Assembly (NCBI GenBank): GCA_938003855.1
Contig: CALKXD010000031.1
Span: 1-43,290 of the forward strand
Direction: 5' to 3'
DNA: 43,290 nt
Source: an uncultured Granulosicoccaceae bacterium
GTDB taxonomy: Bacteria > Pseudomonadota > Gammaproteobacteria > Granulosicoccales > Granulosicoccaceae
A program made the translations under genes and the position numbers. Below are positions 7,663 to 16,543 of the stretch, in pieces (positions within the stretch are counted from its first letter, which is position 1; each line of letters starts with the position of its first letter). The notes beneath the pieces were generated by a model. That model did no database searches. It saw only the letters and a list, made by a program, of their open reading frames with translations, and was not told the DNA's origin.

Positions 7663-9461
7663 CAGAGCAGACCTTAAAAACTCTCGATCGTGCCCGCGCC
7701 GCCCGACAATGGCATCCCGTGGCAACCTCCGATGACCTGCGCATGCGCCATGTCTATCACGGGCAGATACTTGGGCGGGAGCTGGCGGTATGGCGTGCCG
7801 ACGATGGCCACGTCAATGTCTGGGAAAACCGCTGCCTGCATCGCGGTGTACGATTATCGATAGGGATCAATGATGGCCATGAGCTCGCCTGCCAGTATCA
7901 CGGCTGGCGCTACGCAAACCGAACCGCCGGATGTACCTATATACCGGCACATCCGGCCGATGCACCAGCCAGAACCATCTGCAACAACACCTACCCGGCA
8001 ACAGAGCGCTACGGATTGGTCTGGACTGGCGAAGCTCCCGAGGGCACAGCACCGGACGCACCGGAATTACAGCACGCCGGTAACCATTTACTGGTGCTGC
8101 GGTCACTGCCAGTCAACGCCCCGCTACACCTGACCGCCGGGCACTTGGCAGACTATACGTTTTACCGGTCAGACCACACCCGGCCAGCGACTCAGGTATC
8201 GACCCACCTGCGGCGCGCCGGAGAATTTCAGGTCGCGGTCGACTGGACCGATGAAAACGGTACATCCGCTCTGGTGTTTTTCCTGCAACCGACGGATAAC
8301 CATCGAACCTCAGTGCATGCCGTATTAGCCACATCAAAGCCCCCCGACAATCCGCTGCAACGGTTGAAAGATCACAACTTTGCCATGTCGCTACTGCGTG
8401 ACCGGATCGAACAGGCCGCCCGGCAACACCCGACGCCCGCGGCGTTTACCGTCGCCAGCCCGCGTGTCAGTGAAGCGCTGGCCACACTGCCAAAGCTTGC
8501 CGCCACTGGACGCAAAGCACCTCTGCGCGTAGTGGTCAAAAGTATTCGCGATGTTGCTACTGAGATCAAAGCGTTCGAACTGATCTCCGTCGATACACAA
8601 CTGCCGACCTTCCAGCCCGGCGCCCATATCGATGTGCATCTTGCCAACGCACAGGTCAGGCAGTATTCACTCACCAACGCACCGGGACAAACTGACCGCT
8701 ATATTATTGCCGTCAAACGCGAGGCCGACGGTAACGGCGGCTCGGCCTTTTTGCACCAGTCCGTCCGGGTTGGAGATACCCTGGCCATTTCACTGCCGCG
8801 CAATAATTTTCCGCTGCGACGCGATGCAGTCAACACTTTGCTGATCGCCGGGGGCATCGGAATCACTCCGTTACTGGCAATGGCGCAGACACTGAAAAGT
8901 GCCGATCATCCTTTTCACCTGCACTATTTTGTGCAGGACCAATCTCACGCAGCGTTTCCGCAGTTACTGTCGACATTCGGCACGCACATCAGTATGCACA
9001 CAGGACTAAGTCCTGAGCAAACCCGCACCACCCTCGCAAACACACTGGAAGGCTACAAACCCGCCAGCCATGTGTATCTCTGCGGACCGGCTGCCATGCT
9101 CAGCGCTGCGCGCGACCTGGCCTACCGCATGAACTGGCCTGACGAAGCAATTCATTTCGAATTCTTTAAAAACACCACAGATGTGACCACCGACCAGGCG
9201 TTTACTGTCGAACTGGCGCGCTCCGGGCTGACGCTGACGGTAGAATCAGGGCAGACGCTGCTCCACACACTGCGCACCAACGGCGTCGAGCTACCCTCGT
9301 CCTGTGAACAGGGCGCCTGTGGCACATGCCGGGTTGGCGTGCTGGACGGTGAGCCACTGCATCAGGACGTCTATCTATCAGACGCAGAACACCAACGCAA
9401 CGACTGCCTGATGACTTGCGTCTCACGCGCCCGATCAGAAAAACTGGTGCTGGATATCTAG
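7659..9461 (+). CDS. NdmD-like Rieske-FMN-ferredoxin reductase fusion
   Basis: Electron-transfer partner of 600 residues with three modules. Residues about 15-130 are a Rieske domain (Cys59-x-His61 and Cys78-x2-His81 in CQYHGW). Residues about 140-280 look like a shrunken oxygenase domain without iron ligands. From about 285 there is a phthalate-dioxygenase-reductase-type module: flavin motif RQYSLTN, NAD-binding IAGGIGITPLL, CGPAAML, then a plant-type [2Fe-2S] ferredoxin with Cys549-x4-Cys554-x2-Cys557-x29-Cys587. This is the domain order of NdmD, whose extra Rieske domain serves NdmC. Ordinary oxygenase reductases do not carry a Rieske domain. NADH electrons would pass from FMN through the ferredoxin and Rieske centres to the neighbouring catalytic subunit. 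Confidence 0.87.
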   Translation: MTEQTLKTLDRARAARQWHPVATSDDLRMRHVYHGQILGRELAVWRADDGHVNVWENRCLHRGVRLSIGINDGHELACQYHGWRYANRTAGCTYIPAHPADAPARTICNNTYPATERYGLVWTGEAPEGTAPDAPELQHAGNHLLVLRSLPVNAPLHLTAGHLADYTFYRSDHTRPATQVSTHLRRAGEFQVAVDWTDENGTSALVFFLQPTDNHRTSVHAVLATSKPPDNPLQRLKDHNFAMSLLRDRIEQAARQHPTPAAFTVASPRVSEALATLPKLAATGRKAPLRVVVKSIRDVATEIKAFELISVDTQLPTFQPGAHIDVHLANAQVRQYSLTNAPGQTDRYIIAVKREADGNGGSAFLHQSVRVGDTLAISLPRNNFPLRRDAVNTLLIAGGIGITPLLAMAQTLKSADHPFHLHYFVQDQSHAAFPQLLSTFGTHISMHTGLSPEQTRTTLANTLEGYKPASHVYLCGPAAMLSAARDLAYRMNWPDEAIHFEFFKNTTDVTTDQAFTVELARSGLTLTVESGQTLLHTLRTNGVELPSSCEQGACGTCRVGVLDGEPLHQDVYLSDAEHQRNDCLMTCVSRARSEKLVLDI

Positions 9462-9499
9462 TGAACTTCCACCTGCCTCGCACCACTCCTATAGCGCCG

Positions 9500-9545
9500 C
9501 TGATGAACGCACCCGATTTCGCTTTTTACGCACCGCGTTCATCAG
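9500..9545. repeat. Inverted repeat between reductase and GST-like genes
   Basis: Two perfect 11-base arms, CTGATGAACGC (9500-9510) and its complement (9535-9545), flank a 24-base loop in the 133-base gap. No T-tract follows on either strand, so it is unlikely to terminate. It may be an mRNA stability element or a protein-binding site. Confidence 0.5.
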
Positions 9546-9594
9546 GCCGCAAAGCAACATCGTCGATTAATCCCTTGACTGCTGCCGCCCTGAG

Positions 9595-10236
9595 ATGATC
9601 ACACTCTACGATTATGAGCTGTCCGGTAACTGCTATAAAATTCGGTTATTGCTGTCCATACTGGGTATTAAATATCACAGCCATACAGTCGAGTTCTACC
9701 CGGCCGCAGAGCATAAAGCTCCCTGGTTCCGACAAATAAACCCCCTGGGTCAATTGCCCGTGTTACAAGATGACGACTACACGCTGTGCGATTCACAGGC
9801 CATTATGGTTTATCTGGCCAGCCGCTATGACAGCGGCAATAGCTGGTATCCACGCGACGACCCGCAACGCCTGGGATCCGTCTCACGGTGGCTGGCTTTT
9901 GCCGACAGCATCACCAACAGCGCTTCAAGCGCCAGACTGGTTGAAGGTTTTTTCTACGACTTCGATGCCGTCGCCTGCCGGGCAGAAGCCCACAGGCTGT
10001 TTCGTATTCTAGACGAGCACTTATGGTTTAACGCAAAGTCAGGTCACCACTGGATTGTCACTGGCGACAGCCCCACCATCGCCGACATCGCCTGCTTCCC
10101 CTATATAATGTTATCGGAAGAAGGTAGTATTTCGCGGCAGGACTACCCGGCCATCCGACGCTGGTCCGATCACGTCAAGCGGATACCGGGCTTTACCGTG
10201 ATGCCCGGCATTTTCCCAGCGGGGCCGGCGCAATGA
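9595..10236 (+). CDS. Glutathione S-transferase-like protein, NdmE-like
   Basis: GST-fold protein of 213 residues. The N-terminal thioredoxin-like domain shows LYDYELSGNCYKIRLLLSIL, the cis-Pro segment GQLPVLQDDD and CDSQAIMVYLA. The all-helical C-terminal domain has the conserved DSPTIADIACFPY cap motif. In Pseudomonas putida, NdmE is a GST-like protein needed in the NdmCDE complex rather than a detoxifying enzyme, and this gene follows the NdmC- and NdmD-like genes directly. Its stop overlaps the start of the ABC ATPase gene (ATGA-type overlap), tying the demethylase genes and the importer into one transcript. GST membership is firm; the structural role in the demethylase is inferred from gene order. 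Confidence 0.8.
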   Translation: MITLYDYELSGNCYKIRLLLSILGIKYHSHTVEFYPAAEHKAPWFRQINPLGQLPVLQDDDYTLCDSQAIMVYLASRYDSGNSWYPRDDPQRLGSVSRWLAFADSITNSASSARLVEGFFYDFDAVACRAEAHRLFRILDEHLWFNAKSGHHWIVTGDSPTIADIACFPYIMLSEEGSISRQDYPAIRRWSDHVKRIPGFTVMPGIFPAGPAQ

Positions 10237-11765
10237 CCGCACTGCTTGAATTGCGCGGTGTCTCAAAGATCTTCCCTTCGGTGGTTGCTAACGACGCCGT
10301 TGATCTGGTCATTGAAGAAGGCGAAATACACGCCATCCTCGGTGAAAACGGAGCGGGTAAGTCGACACTGATGAAGATGATCTACGGCGTCAGTCAACCG
10401 GACGCCGGTGAGATCTTCTGGCGCGGTGAGAAAGTCACCGTGCGCAGCCCGGCCCATGCACGGTCCCTGCGTATCGGTATGGTGTTTCAGCATTTTTCAT
10501 TGTTCGAATCACTCACGGTGGCTGAAAATATATCGCTGGCTGTGAGCGGCTCGCTGACAGATTTATCGCAACGCATACTACAGGTAGGCCGCGACTTCGG
10601 CCTGCCGGTTGCGCCCGACACGCTGGTGCACTCACTGTCAGTCGGCGAGCGCCAGCGTGTCGAGATTATTCGTTGCATACTGCAGAATCCACAATTACTG
10701 ATCATGGACGAACCCACATCAGTACTGCCACCGCAAGGTGTAGAACAGTTGTTCAAAACACTGCGAAAACTCAAAAGTGAAGGCTGCAGTATTTTATACA
10801 TCAGCCATAAGCTCGACGAAATTCGTGCCCTCTGCGATAAAGCCACTATTCTTCGTGATGGCAAAGTAGTAAACACTGCGATTCCTGCAGAGGAAAGCGC
10901 CCGGTCACTGGCGCACATGATGATCGGTCGGGACATCCCGCACGCAACCCATGCCGACGCCCGCAGCGATGGCGACACACTGCTGCATATAGACGATGTG
11001 TCCTATACACCGGCCGATCCGTTTGCCACCACTCTGCACAATGCGTCGCTGTCGGTACGGGCCGGTGAGATCGTCGGCATCGCCGGTGTCTCCGGCAACG
11101 GCCAGAATGAATTGATGCGGCTTATATCCGGCGAAGACCTGCTCGACCCGGATCTCGGGCAGATTTACATCAAGGGCAAGCCGGTTAACCGGCTGGACCC
11201 TGTAAAACGACGTCGCATGGGACTGGCCTTTGTGCCGGAGGAACGCCTCGGTCGCGGTGCTGTGCCGGAACTATCACTGGGGCAGAACAGCCTGCTCACG
11301 GGGCTGGAAACCGGCCTGGCCGGACTGGGCCTGATCCGCTTCGGCAAGGTAAGGCAACGCGCCGTCGACTGCATTAAAAATAACGATGTCCGCTGTGGCG
11401 GCCCGATGGCTCTGGCCGGCAGTCTATCCGGAGGCAACCTGCAAAAATATATCGTCGGACGGGAAATGGCACTGGCCCCCTCACTATTGGTGTTGTCGCA
11501 ACCCACCTGGGGCGTTGATGTTGGAGCCGCATCAGGTATCCGTCAGGCACTGATCAATCTTCGCGATCAAGGCACAGCCGTGCTGGTGGTATCGGAAGAA
11601 CTGGAAGAACTATTTGAAGTGACCGACCGGCTGCACACGATTTATCATGGACACTTGTCGCCCGCACTCAAAACCCGCGAGACCAATGTGACACAAGTGG
11701 GCGAATGGATGACCGGCCAGTTCCTCAACAACGACATGCAATCCAATCTCAAGGTCAGCGGCTGA
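10233..11765 (+). CDS. ABC transporter ATP-binding protein, purine/nucleoside (BMP family) importer
   Basis: Double-domain ATPase of 510 residues. The first domain has an intact Walker A (GENGAGKST, about 38-46), a Q-loop (MVFQHFSLF), a signature LSVGERQRVEI and Walker B LLIMDEPTS. The second has the degenerate Walker A GVSGNGQNE usual in this family, the FVPEERLGRGAV segment and the signature LSGGNLQK. Its Walker B region reads LLVLSQPTWGVDVG, where Ser-Gln replaces the acidic pair, so the second site is probably inactive. This matches the YufO/NupO type that serves the BMP-family (PnrA-like) nucleoside importers. It overlaps both neighbours by a few bases. Confidence 0.88.
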   Translation: MTALLELRGVSKIFPSVVANDAVDLVIEEGEIHAILGENGAGKSTLMKMIYGVSQPDAGEIFWRGEKVTVRSPAHARSLRIGMVFQHFSLFESLTVAENISLAVSGSLTDLSQRILQVGRDFGLPVAPDTLVHSLSVGERQRVEIIRCILQNPQLLIMDEPTSVLPPQGVEQLFKTLRKLKSEGCSILYISHKLDEIRALCDKATILRDGKVVNTAIPAEESARSLAHMMIGRDIPHATHADARSDGDTLLHIDDVSYTPADPFATTLHNASLSVRAGEIVGIAGVSGNGQNELMRLISGEDLLDPDLGQIYIKGKPVNRLDPVKRRRMGLAFVPEERLGRGAVPELSLGQNSLLTGLETGLAGLGLIRFGKVRQRAVDCIKNNDVRCGGPMALAGSLSGGNLQKYIVGREMALAPSLLVLSQPTWGVDVGAASGIRQALINLRDQGTAVLVVSEELEELFEVTDRLHTIYHGHLSPALKTRETNVTQVGEWMTGQFLNNDMQSNLKVSG

Positions 11766-12847
11766 TGCTACGACTCGTACCCCGCACAGAGCAATCAGTC
11801 GCAGCACAGATCATGGTGCCACTGGCAGCCATTGGACTCACCCTGCTGGCAGGCTCAATCATGTTTACCCTATTGGGTAAATCACCGATAGCCGCATTCC
11901 ATGCCTTTTTTATAGAACCATTAACTACGCGCTATGGCATTGGCGAAGTACTGCTGAAAACCGGACCGTTGTTGCTGATTGCACAGGGTCTGGCGATTGG
12001 CTTTCGCGCCCGCGTCTGGAACATCGGTGCTGAAGGACAACTGTTACTGGGCGCTATCGCATCGGGCACCATAGCCCTGCACTTCAACAACACAGACTCC
12101 GCCTGGCTATTACCTTCTATGGTGGTTGCCGGAACGCTGGCCGGTGCCGCATGGGCGGCTATTGCCGCGTGGCTGCGCACGCGCTTTAACGCCAACGAAA
12201 TTCTTGTCACCTTTATGTTGTCGAGCATCGCGCTGCAGTTACTCTACTATCTGGTGAGTGGCCCGCTTCGCGACCCGATGGGAATGAACTTTCCACAGTC
12301 AGCCCTGTTTGAAGACGCCGCCCTGTTTGAGCCTCTCATCAGTGGCACTCGCGTTAACACATCGCTGTATCTGGCACTGGCCGTTACTGTGGTGGCCTGG
12401 GTGTTTGTACAACGCAGTGTGCCGGGCTATAAATTGCTGGTCAGTGGACTGGCACCACGCGCCGCCCGCTACGCAGGGTTTGCAGAAAACCGCGCCGTTT
12501 GGGCCGGCCTGCTGATTGGCGGGGCCGCCGCTGGTATGGCCGGTGTCGGTGAAGTCGCAGGCCCACTGGGTCTGCTGCAGCGCACTATCTCTCCCGGTTA
12601 CGGCTTTGCGGCTATTATTGTCGCGTTTCTAGGCGGACTGCACCCCATCGGCATTTTATTCGCCGCGTTTTTCATGGCGCTGATTTACGTTGGCGGCGAC
12701 ATGTCGCTGGTGACGGTGGGCATCCCGAATGCTTCAACCACTATTTTTCAAGGCATGCTGCTGGTCTTTTATCTCGCCTGTTATCTCTTTGTGCATCACC
12801 GTATCAAACGCGTCGGTGCCCCGACGGCACCGCAAGGGAGCCACTGA
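11765..12847 (+). CDS. ABC transporter permease 1, purine/nucleoside (BMP family) importer
   Basis: Inner-membrane permease of 360 residues with about nine to ten hydrophobic helices. The ATG at 11765 overlaps the ATPase stop (TGATG), so it is preferred to the upstream in-frame ATG at 11705 inside the ATPase gene. Recognisable segments of the BPD_transp_2 family are GFRARVWNIGAEGQLLLGAI near the N-terminal third and RFNANEILVTFMLSSIA. The family imports purines and nucleosides (YufP/NupP, RnsC type). The next permease starts in the stop codon of this one. Confidence 0.87.
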   Translation: MLRLVPRTEQSVAAQIMVPLAAIGLTLLAGSIMFTLLGKSPIAAFHAFFIEPLTTRYGIGEVLLKTGPLLLIAQGLAIGFRARVWNIGAEGQLLLGAIASGTIALHFNNTDSAWLLPSMVVAGTLAGAAWAAIAAWLRTRFNANEILVTFMLSSIALQLLYYLVSGPLRDPMGMNFPQSALFEDAALFEPLISGTRVNTSLYLALAVTVVAWVFVQRSVPGYKLLVSGLAPRAARYAGFAENRAVWAGLLIGGAAAGMAGVGEVAGPLGLLQRTISPGYGFAAIIVAFLGGLHPIGILFAAFFMALIYVGGDMSLVTVGIPNASTTIFQGMLLVFYLACYLFVHHRIKRVGAPTAPQGSH

Positions 12848-13770
12848 TGCTCGACTCCCTTATCTATGTGCTGGCCGGAACACTTGCCGCGGCTACACCA
12901 CTGATCTTCGCCGCTATGGGGGAAGTCGTGGCAGAAAAATCCGGAGTGCTGAACCTGGGTGTCGAAGGCATGATGGCCACTGGTGCTGCCACCGGATTTG
13001 TCGTCGCCACAGTGACCGGTTCCTATATCGGCGGGTTTGCCGCCGCCGCTGCCGTCAGTGCGGTGTTGTCCCTGGTGTTTGCGATACTCGCGCTGTTTTT
13101 TCTCGCCAATCAGGTCGCAGCCGGTCTGGCCGTTGGCATTCTCGGCCTGGGTGTATCCGCACTGATCGGCAAACAGCACGAAGGCCACACGATTGATCCA
13201 CTGGACAAGGTCGATCTCGGTTTTTTAAGTGACCTGCCGGTACTCGGTAAAGTGCTGTTCGCGCAGGACATCATGGTGTACGCCGGCATTGCCAGCATTT
13301 TTCTGATCTGGCTGCTGCTGAATCGCTCCAAAGCAGGACTGGTCATACGCGCCATAGGCGAAAACCCGCTGGCGGCAAATTCTATCGGCTACCCGGTGAT
13401 CGCAATCCGTCTTTGCTGTGTGCTGTTCGGCGGCGCTATGGCGGGCATTGGCGGCGCTTACCTCACCCTCGCCTACACACCGCTGTGGGCAGAAGGACTG
13501 GTTGCCGGACGCGGCTGGATCGTCGTCGCACTGGTGGTGTTTGGCACCTGGCGCGCCGGAAGAATTGCCCTGGGCGCGTACTTGTTCGGCGCGGTATCAT
13601 TAATTGAATTGTTTATTCAGGGACAGGGGTTTGCAATCCCGTCGCAACTGATGTCTGCTGCACCCTACATTGTCACCATTATTATTCTGGCTGTGATCTC
13701 GCGTGATTCACGCATTATCCGGCTAAACCATCCGGCCTCGCTAGGGCAGCCCTACACCCGCGGCGAGTAA
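12847..13770 (+). CDS. ABC transporter permease 2, purine/nucleoside (BMP family) importer
   Basis: Second permease of the importer, 307 residues, nearly all hydrophobic helices. The N-terminus shows the hallmark AEKSGVLNLGVEGMMATGA, and RAIGENPLAANSIGYPV lies in the cytoplasmic coupling region; both are typical of YufQ/NupQ. The ATG overlaps the preceding stop by one base. With permease 1 it would form the heterodimeric channel fed by the periplasmic protein encoded next. Confidence 0.87.
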   Translation: MLDSLIYVLAGTLAAATPLIFAAMGEVVAEKSGVLNLGVEGMMATGAATGFVVATVTGSYIGGFAAAAAVSAVLSLVFAILALFFLANQVAAGLAVGILGLGVSALIGKQHEGHTIDPLDKVDLGFLSDLPVLGKVLFAQDIMVYAGIASIFLIWLLLNRSKAGLVIRAIGENPLAANSIGYPVIAIRLCCVLFGGAMAGIGGAYLTLAYTPLWAEGLVAGRGWIVVALVVFGTWRAGRIALGAYLFGAVSLIELFIQGQGFAIPSQLMSAAPYIVTIIILAVISRDSRIIRLNHPASLGQPYTRGE

Positions 13771-13795
13771 CCGAATTCACCATGAGAGAGTAAAA

Positions 13796-14881
13796 GTGAA
13801 ATCACTACACCAACTGATCGCAGCCACGACACTGGCGATAATGACTGTCTTCGGGCTGTCACCCGCCCTTGCCGCCGATAAACTTAAAATCGGCTATATC
13901 TATCCATCACCGGCCGGTGATGTCGGCTGGGCTCACGAACTCGACGAAGGCCGCAAAGCGATTGAGGCCGCGTTCGGCGACAAGGTCGAGTCAATTGTTG
14001 TTGAAAACATCCCCGAGGGTCCGGACGCCGCACGCATCATGAATCAGTTTGCCGCTGAAGGCGCCAAAATGATCATGCTCGGTTCGTTCGGCTATATGAA
14101 CGACGGCTTAAAGCTGGCCAAGCGCTACCCGGACATCAAAATTATTCACGCCAGCGGCTATAAGCTGGCTGATAACATGGGCAACTTCCAAACCCGCAAT
14201 TACGAAAGCGCCTATCTTGCCGGCATGGCAGCCGGGTATGTCACCAAAACCAATACCGTCGGTATGGTGGCAGCTTATGCGATTCCTGAAGTCGTCGGTA
14301 TTATCAACGCCTTTACCCTGGGTGCACAGCAAACCAACCCTGATGCCACCATGAAAGTAGTCTGGCTTAACTCATGGTTTGACCCGAGCAAGGCACAGGA
14401 GTCTGCACGGTCACTGATATCACAGCAGTCAGATGTTATTTTTTCAATCTATCAGGACACGCCATCGGTAGTCACCGTGGCTGAAGAAGAAGGCGTCTAT
14501 GTGGTTAACACCAGCTCCGACATGAAAAAATACGCCCCCACAAAACTACTGGTATCCATGCAGATCAGCTGGGCAAAGCACTTTGTTGAACAGACTCAGG
14601 CGGTACTGGACGGTACGTTTAAAGGCACTGCATTCTGGGGTGGTATGGCTGACGAGGCGGTATCAATGGAAAGCTGGAGTGACGATCTGACCGCAGAACA
14701 GAAAACCGCTCTGACCGCCAAGGTCGATGAAATAGCCGCCGGTAACTTCCACCCGTTCAACGGCCCTGTCGTTGACCAGGACGGAGCGGTGAAAGTCGCC
14801 GAAGGCGAGACCCTGAGCGATGGTGATTTGCTGGGCATTAACTGGCTGGTAAAAGGCGTAGAAACCAAACTACCCAACTGA
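13796..14881 (+). CDS. BMP family (PnrA-like) substrate-binding protein
   Basis: Periplasmic binding protein of 361 residues. GTG 13796 is the start: GAGAG precedes it by a few bases and it opens a signal peptide ending PALAADKL (cleavage near residue 26). The mature part has BMP-family features: IGYIYPSPAGDVGWAHELDEGR at the first strand, FAAEGAKMIMLGSFGY, NYESAYLAGMAAGYVTKT and a C-terminal NPFNGPV-like HPFNGPVVDQDG. Family members bind purine nucleosides or free purines. No lipobox cysteine is seen, so it is soluble rather than a lipoprotein. A strong hairpin follows the gene, consistent with higher levels of the binding protein than of the enzyme downstream. Confidence 0.87.
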   Translation: MKSLHQLIAATTLAIMTVFGLSPALAADKLKIGYIYPSPAGDVGWAHELDEGRKAIEAAFGDKVESIVVENIPEGPDAARIMNQFAAEGAKMIMLGSFGYMNDGLKLAKRYPDIKIIHASGYKLADNMGNFQTRNYESAYLAGMAAGYVTKTNTVGMVAAYAIPEVVGIINAFTLGAQQTNPDATMKVVWLNSWFDPSKAQESARSLISQQSDVIFSIYQDTPSVVTVAEEEGVYVVNTSSDMKKYAPTKLLVSMQISWAKHFVEQTQAVLDGTFKGTAFWGGMADEAVSMESWSDDLTAEQKTALTAKVDEIAAGNFHPFNGPVVDQDGAVKVAEGETLSDGDLLGINWLVKGVETKLPN

Positions 14882-14893
14882 CCCTTGCTATAC

Positions 14894-14921
14894 GCTTTGC
14901 CCTGCCATCGCAGGGCAAAGC
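14894..14921 (+). other. Intercistronic hairpin after the binding-protein gene
   Basis: A perfect 11-base-pair stem (14894-14904 with 14911-14921) encloses a six-base loop, 13 bases after the binding-protein stop. No T-tract follows, so readthrough into the deaminase gene is expected. It probably protects the upstream mRNA 3' end or partially attenuates transcription. Confidence 0.65.
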
Positions 14922-14936
14922 CTCCAACTGACACTG

Positions 14937-16328
14937 ATGCCCCCCCCATTGACTAGCGACACTGAACGGTTTTTTCTAGGAAAATTCATGCACACGCCCG
15001 GTGCATCGAATTTACAGGTCCTGCGTGACACACTGATCGCCGTCGACCGCAACGGCATCATCAGTTCTGTCACCAACGCTGACAGCCAGCACTACACAGC
15101 ATTGCTGCAACAAGCGGAAAACAGCCACCAACTCACCTCGCTGACGGACACGCAGTTCATGCTGCCCGGCATGGTGGATCTGCACATTCACGCCCCGCAA
15201 TGGCCGCAACTGGGAAAGAACCTGCACTTGCCATTGCAGGACTGGCTGATGGACTGCACTTTCCCGCTGGAAGCAAAATACGCAGACACTGAGTTTGCCG
15301 ACACTATGTATAGATCATTAGTCGATACCCTGATCAGCAACGGCACCACCAGTGCCGTCTATTTTGCCACCATCCACCGGCAGGCCACCCAGATACTGGC
15401 TGACATCTGCGTCGAGAAAGGCCAGCGCGCCTGGGTCGGGCGTGTGGCGATGGACGATCCGGATCAGTGCCCCGACTACTACCGTGATCAAAGTACGCGT
15501 ACCGGACTGGCGCAGACCGAGCAATTGATTCACAGCATTCGCGCCATCCCCGGCAACGAAAACGGGCGTGTGCAGCCGATTATCACTCCCCGATTTATAC
15601 CCGCCTGTACCGACGATATGCTGCAGGGTCTGGGCAAACTGGCCAGTCGGTACAACTGCCCTATTCAGACACACTGCTCAGAGAGTGACTGGGAGCATCA
15701 GTATGTCATCGACCGCCTGGGCAAGACTGACACAGAAGCTCTGCGCGACTTCGGGTTACTGACGCGTAAAACGGTGCTGGCGCACTCCAACCTGCTCACC
15801 GACACCGACATGGACACTATTGCCGCACATCAATCCGGTATCGCGCACTGTCCGCTGTCCAACAATTATTTTGCCGGTTGCGTTTTCCCGCTTCGTGCTG
15901 CGTTGGACAAAGGCCTGAATGTGGGCCTGGGCACCGATATCTCCGGTGGGCCGAGCGCGTCGATGTTTGATAGCTGCAAGCACGTTATCAGCGCGTCGCG
16001 AATGCTGGAAAGCGGCACCAATCCAGACCTCGCCGCCAACCAGCGAGGCGTGCCCGACACCCGCTCCGATTTTATAGAAGCCTTTTATCTGGCCACGGCA
16101 GGTGGCGGGCAGGTACTGGATCAGAACATCGGTAAGTTTGAACCCGGCTATCACTTCGATGCGCTGTTAGTAGAAACAAATGCAAGCGGCAGCAATCTGC
16201 AGGTATTCGCAGCACTCGACAGTGACGAAGATATATTTCAAAAAACCCTTTACGGCGTCACCCGCGCCAATATTCACTCTGTGTGGATCGACGGCAAGCC
16301 AGTCGGCACCAGCCAACAGGCCACCTGA
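14937..16328 (+). CDS. guaD: Guanine deaminase-like amidohydrolase
   Basis: Metal-dependent amidohydrolase of 463 residues that hydrolytically deaminates a purine, classically guanine to xanthine. Guanine-deaminase signatures are clear: PGMVDLHIHAPQ (metal-binding HxH), PLQDWLMDCTFPLEAKY, TSAVYFATIH, TPRFIPACT, the catalytic-site segment QTHCSESDWEH, VLAHSNLL, GIAHCPLSNNYF and GLGTDISGGPSASM with the metal-binding Asp. Length is normal. It lies 55 bases beyond the binding-protein gene, separated only by a hairpin, so it belongs to the demethylase/importer operon. If the imported substrate is 7-methylguanine, this enzyme could act before or after N-demethylation to give xanthine. The deaminase family is firm; preference for a methylated base is a guess. 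Confidence 0.86.
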   Translation: MPPPLTSDTERFFLGKFMHTPGASNLQVLRDTLIAVDRNGIISSVTNADSQHYTALLQQAENSHQLTSLTDTQFMLPGMVDLHIHAPQWPQLGKNLHLPLQDWLMDCTFPLEAKYADTEFADTMYRSLVDTLISNGTTSAVYFATIHRQATQILADICVEKGQRAWVGRVAMDDPDQCPDYYRDQSTRTGLAQTEQLIHSIRAIPGNENGRVQPIITPRFIPACTDDMLQGLGKLASRYNCPIQTHCSESDWEHQYVIDRLGKTDTEALRDFGLLTRKTVLAHSNLLTDTDMDTIAAHQSGIAHCPLSNNYFAGCVFPLRAALDKGLNVGLGTDISGGPSASMFDSCKHVISASRMLESGTNPDLAANQRGVPDTRSDFIEAFYLATAGGGQVLDQNIGKFEPGYHFDALLVETNASGSNLQVFAALDSDEDIFQKTLYGVTRANIHSVWIDGKPVGTSQQAT

Positions 16329-16426
16329 ACGGCATAACAGAAGACAGGCTACACGGCCGCCATCACGCCGCCGAAACCCCATCTGTGTGAGCCCGTCGAT
16401 CCAATTTCAGCTTGACTGACAGCAGC

Positions 16427-16448
16427 GCCCGTGCGGATGGGCCTTTTT
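16427..16448 (+). terminator. Weak rho-independent terminator candidate
   Basis: A short stem (16427-16431 with 16438-16442, including one G-T pair) is followed by CTTTTTAG. It is about 100 bases after the guanine deaminase stop, a sensible end for the purine operon, but the stem is short. Confidence 0.4.
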
Positions 16449-16543
16449 AGCGGCGATAGTGAATTGGCTCAAGGTTGATATATCCACCTTGTGATAGAAC
16501 ACCTCTGCGCCCCTAGGCCATGCAGTCAACAGGGAATGGAACT

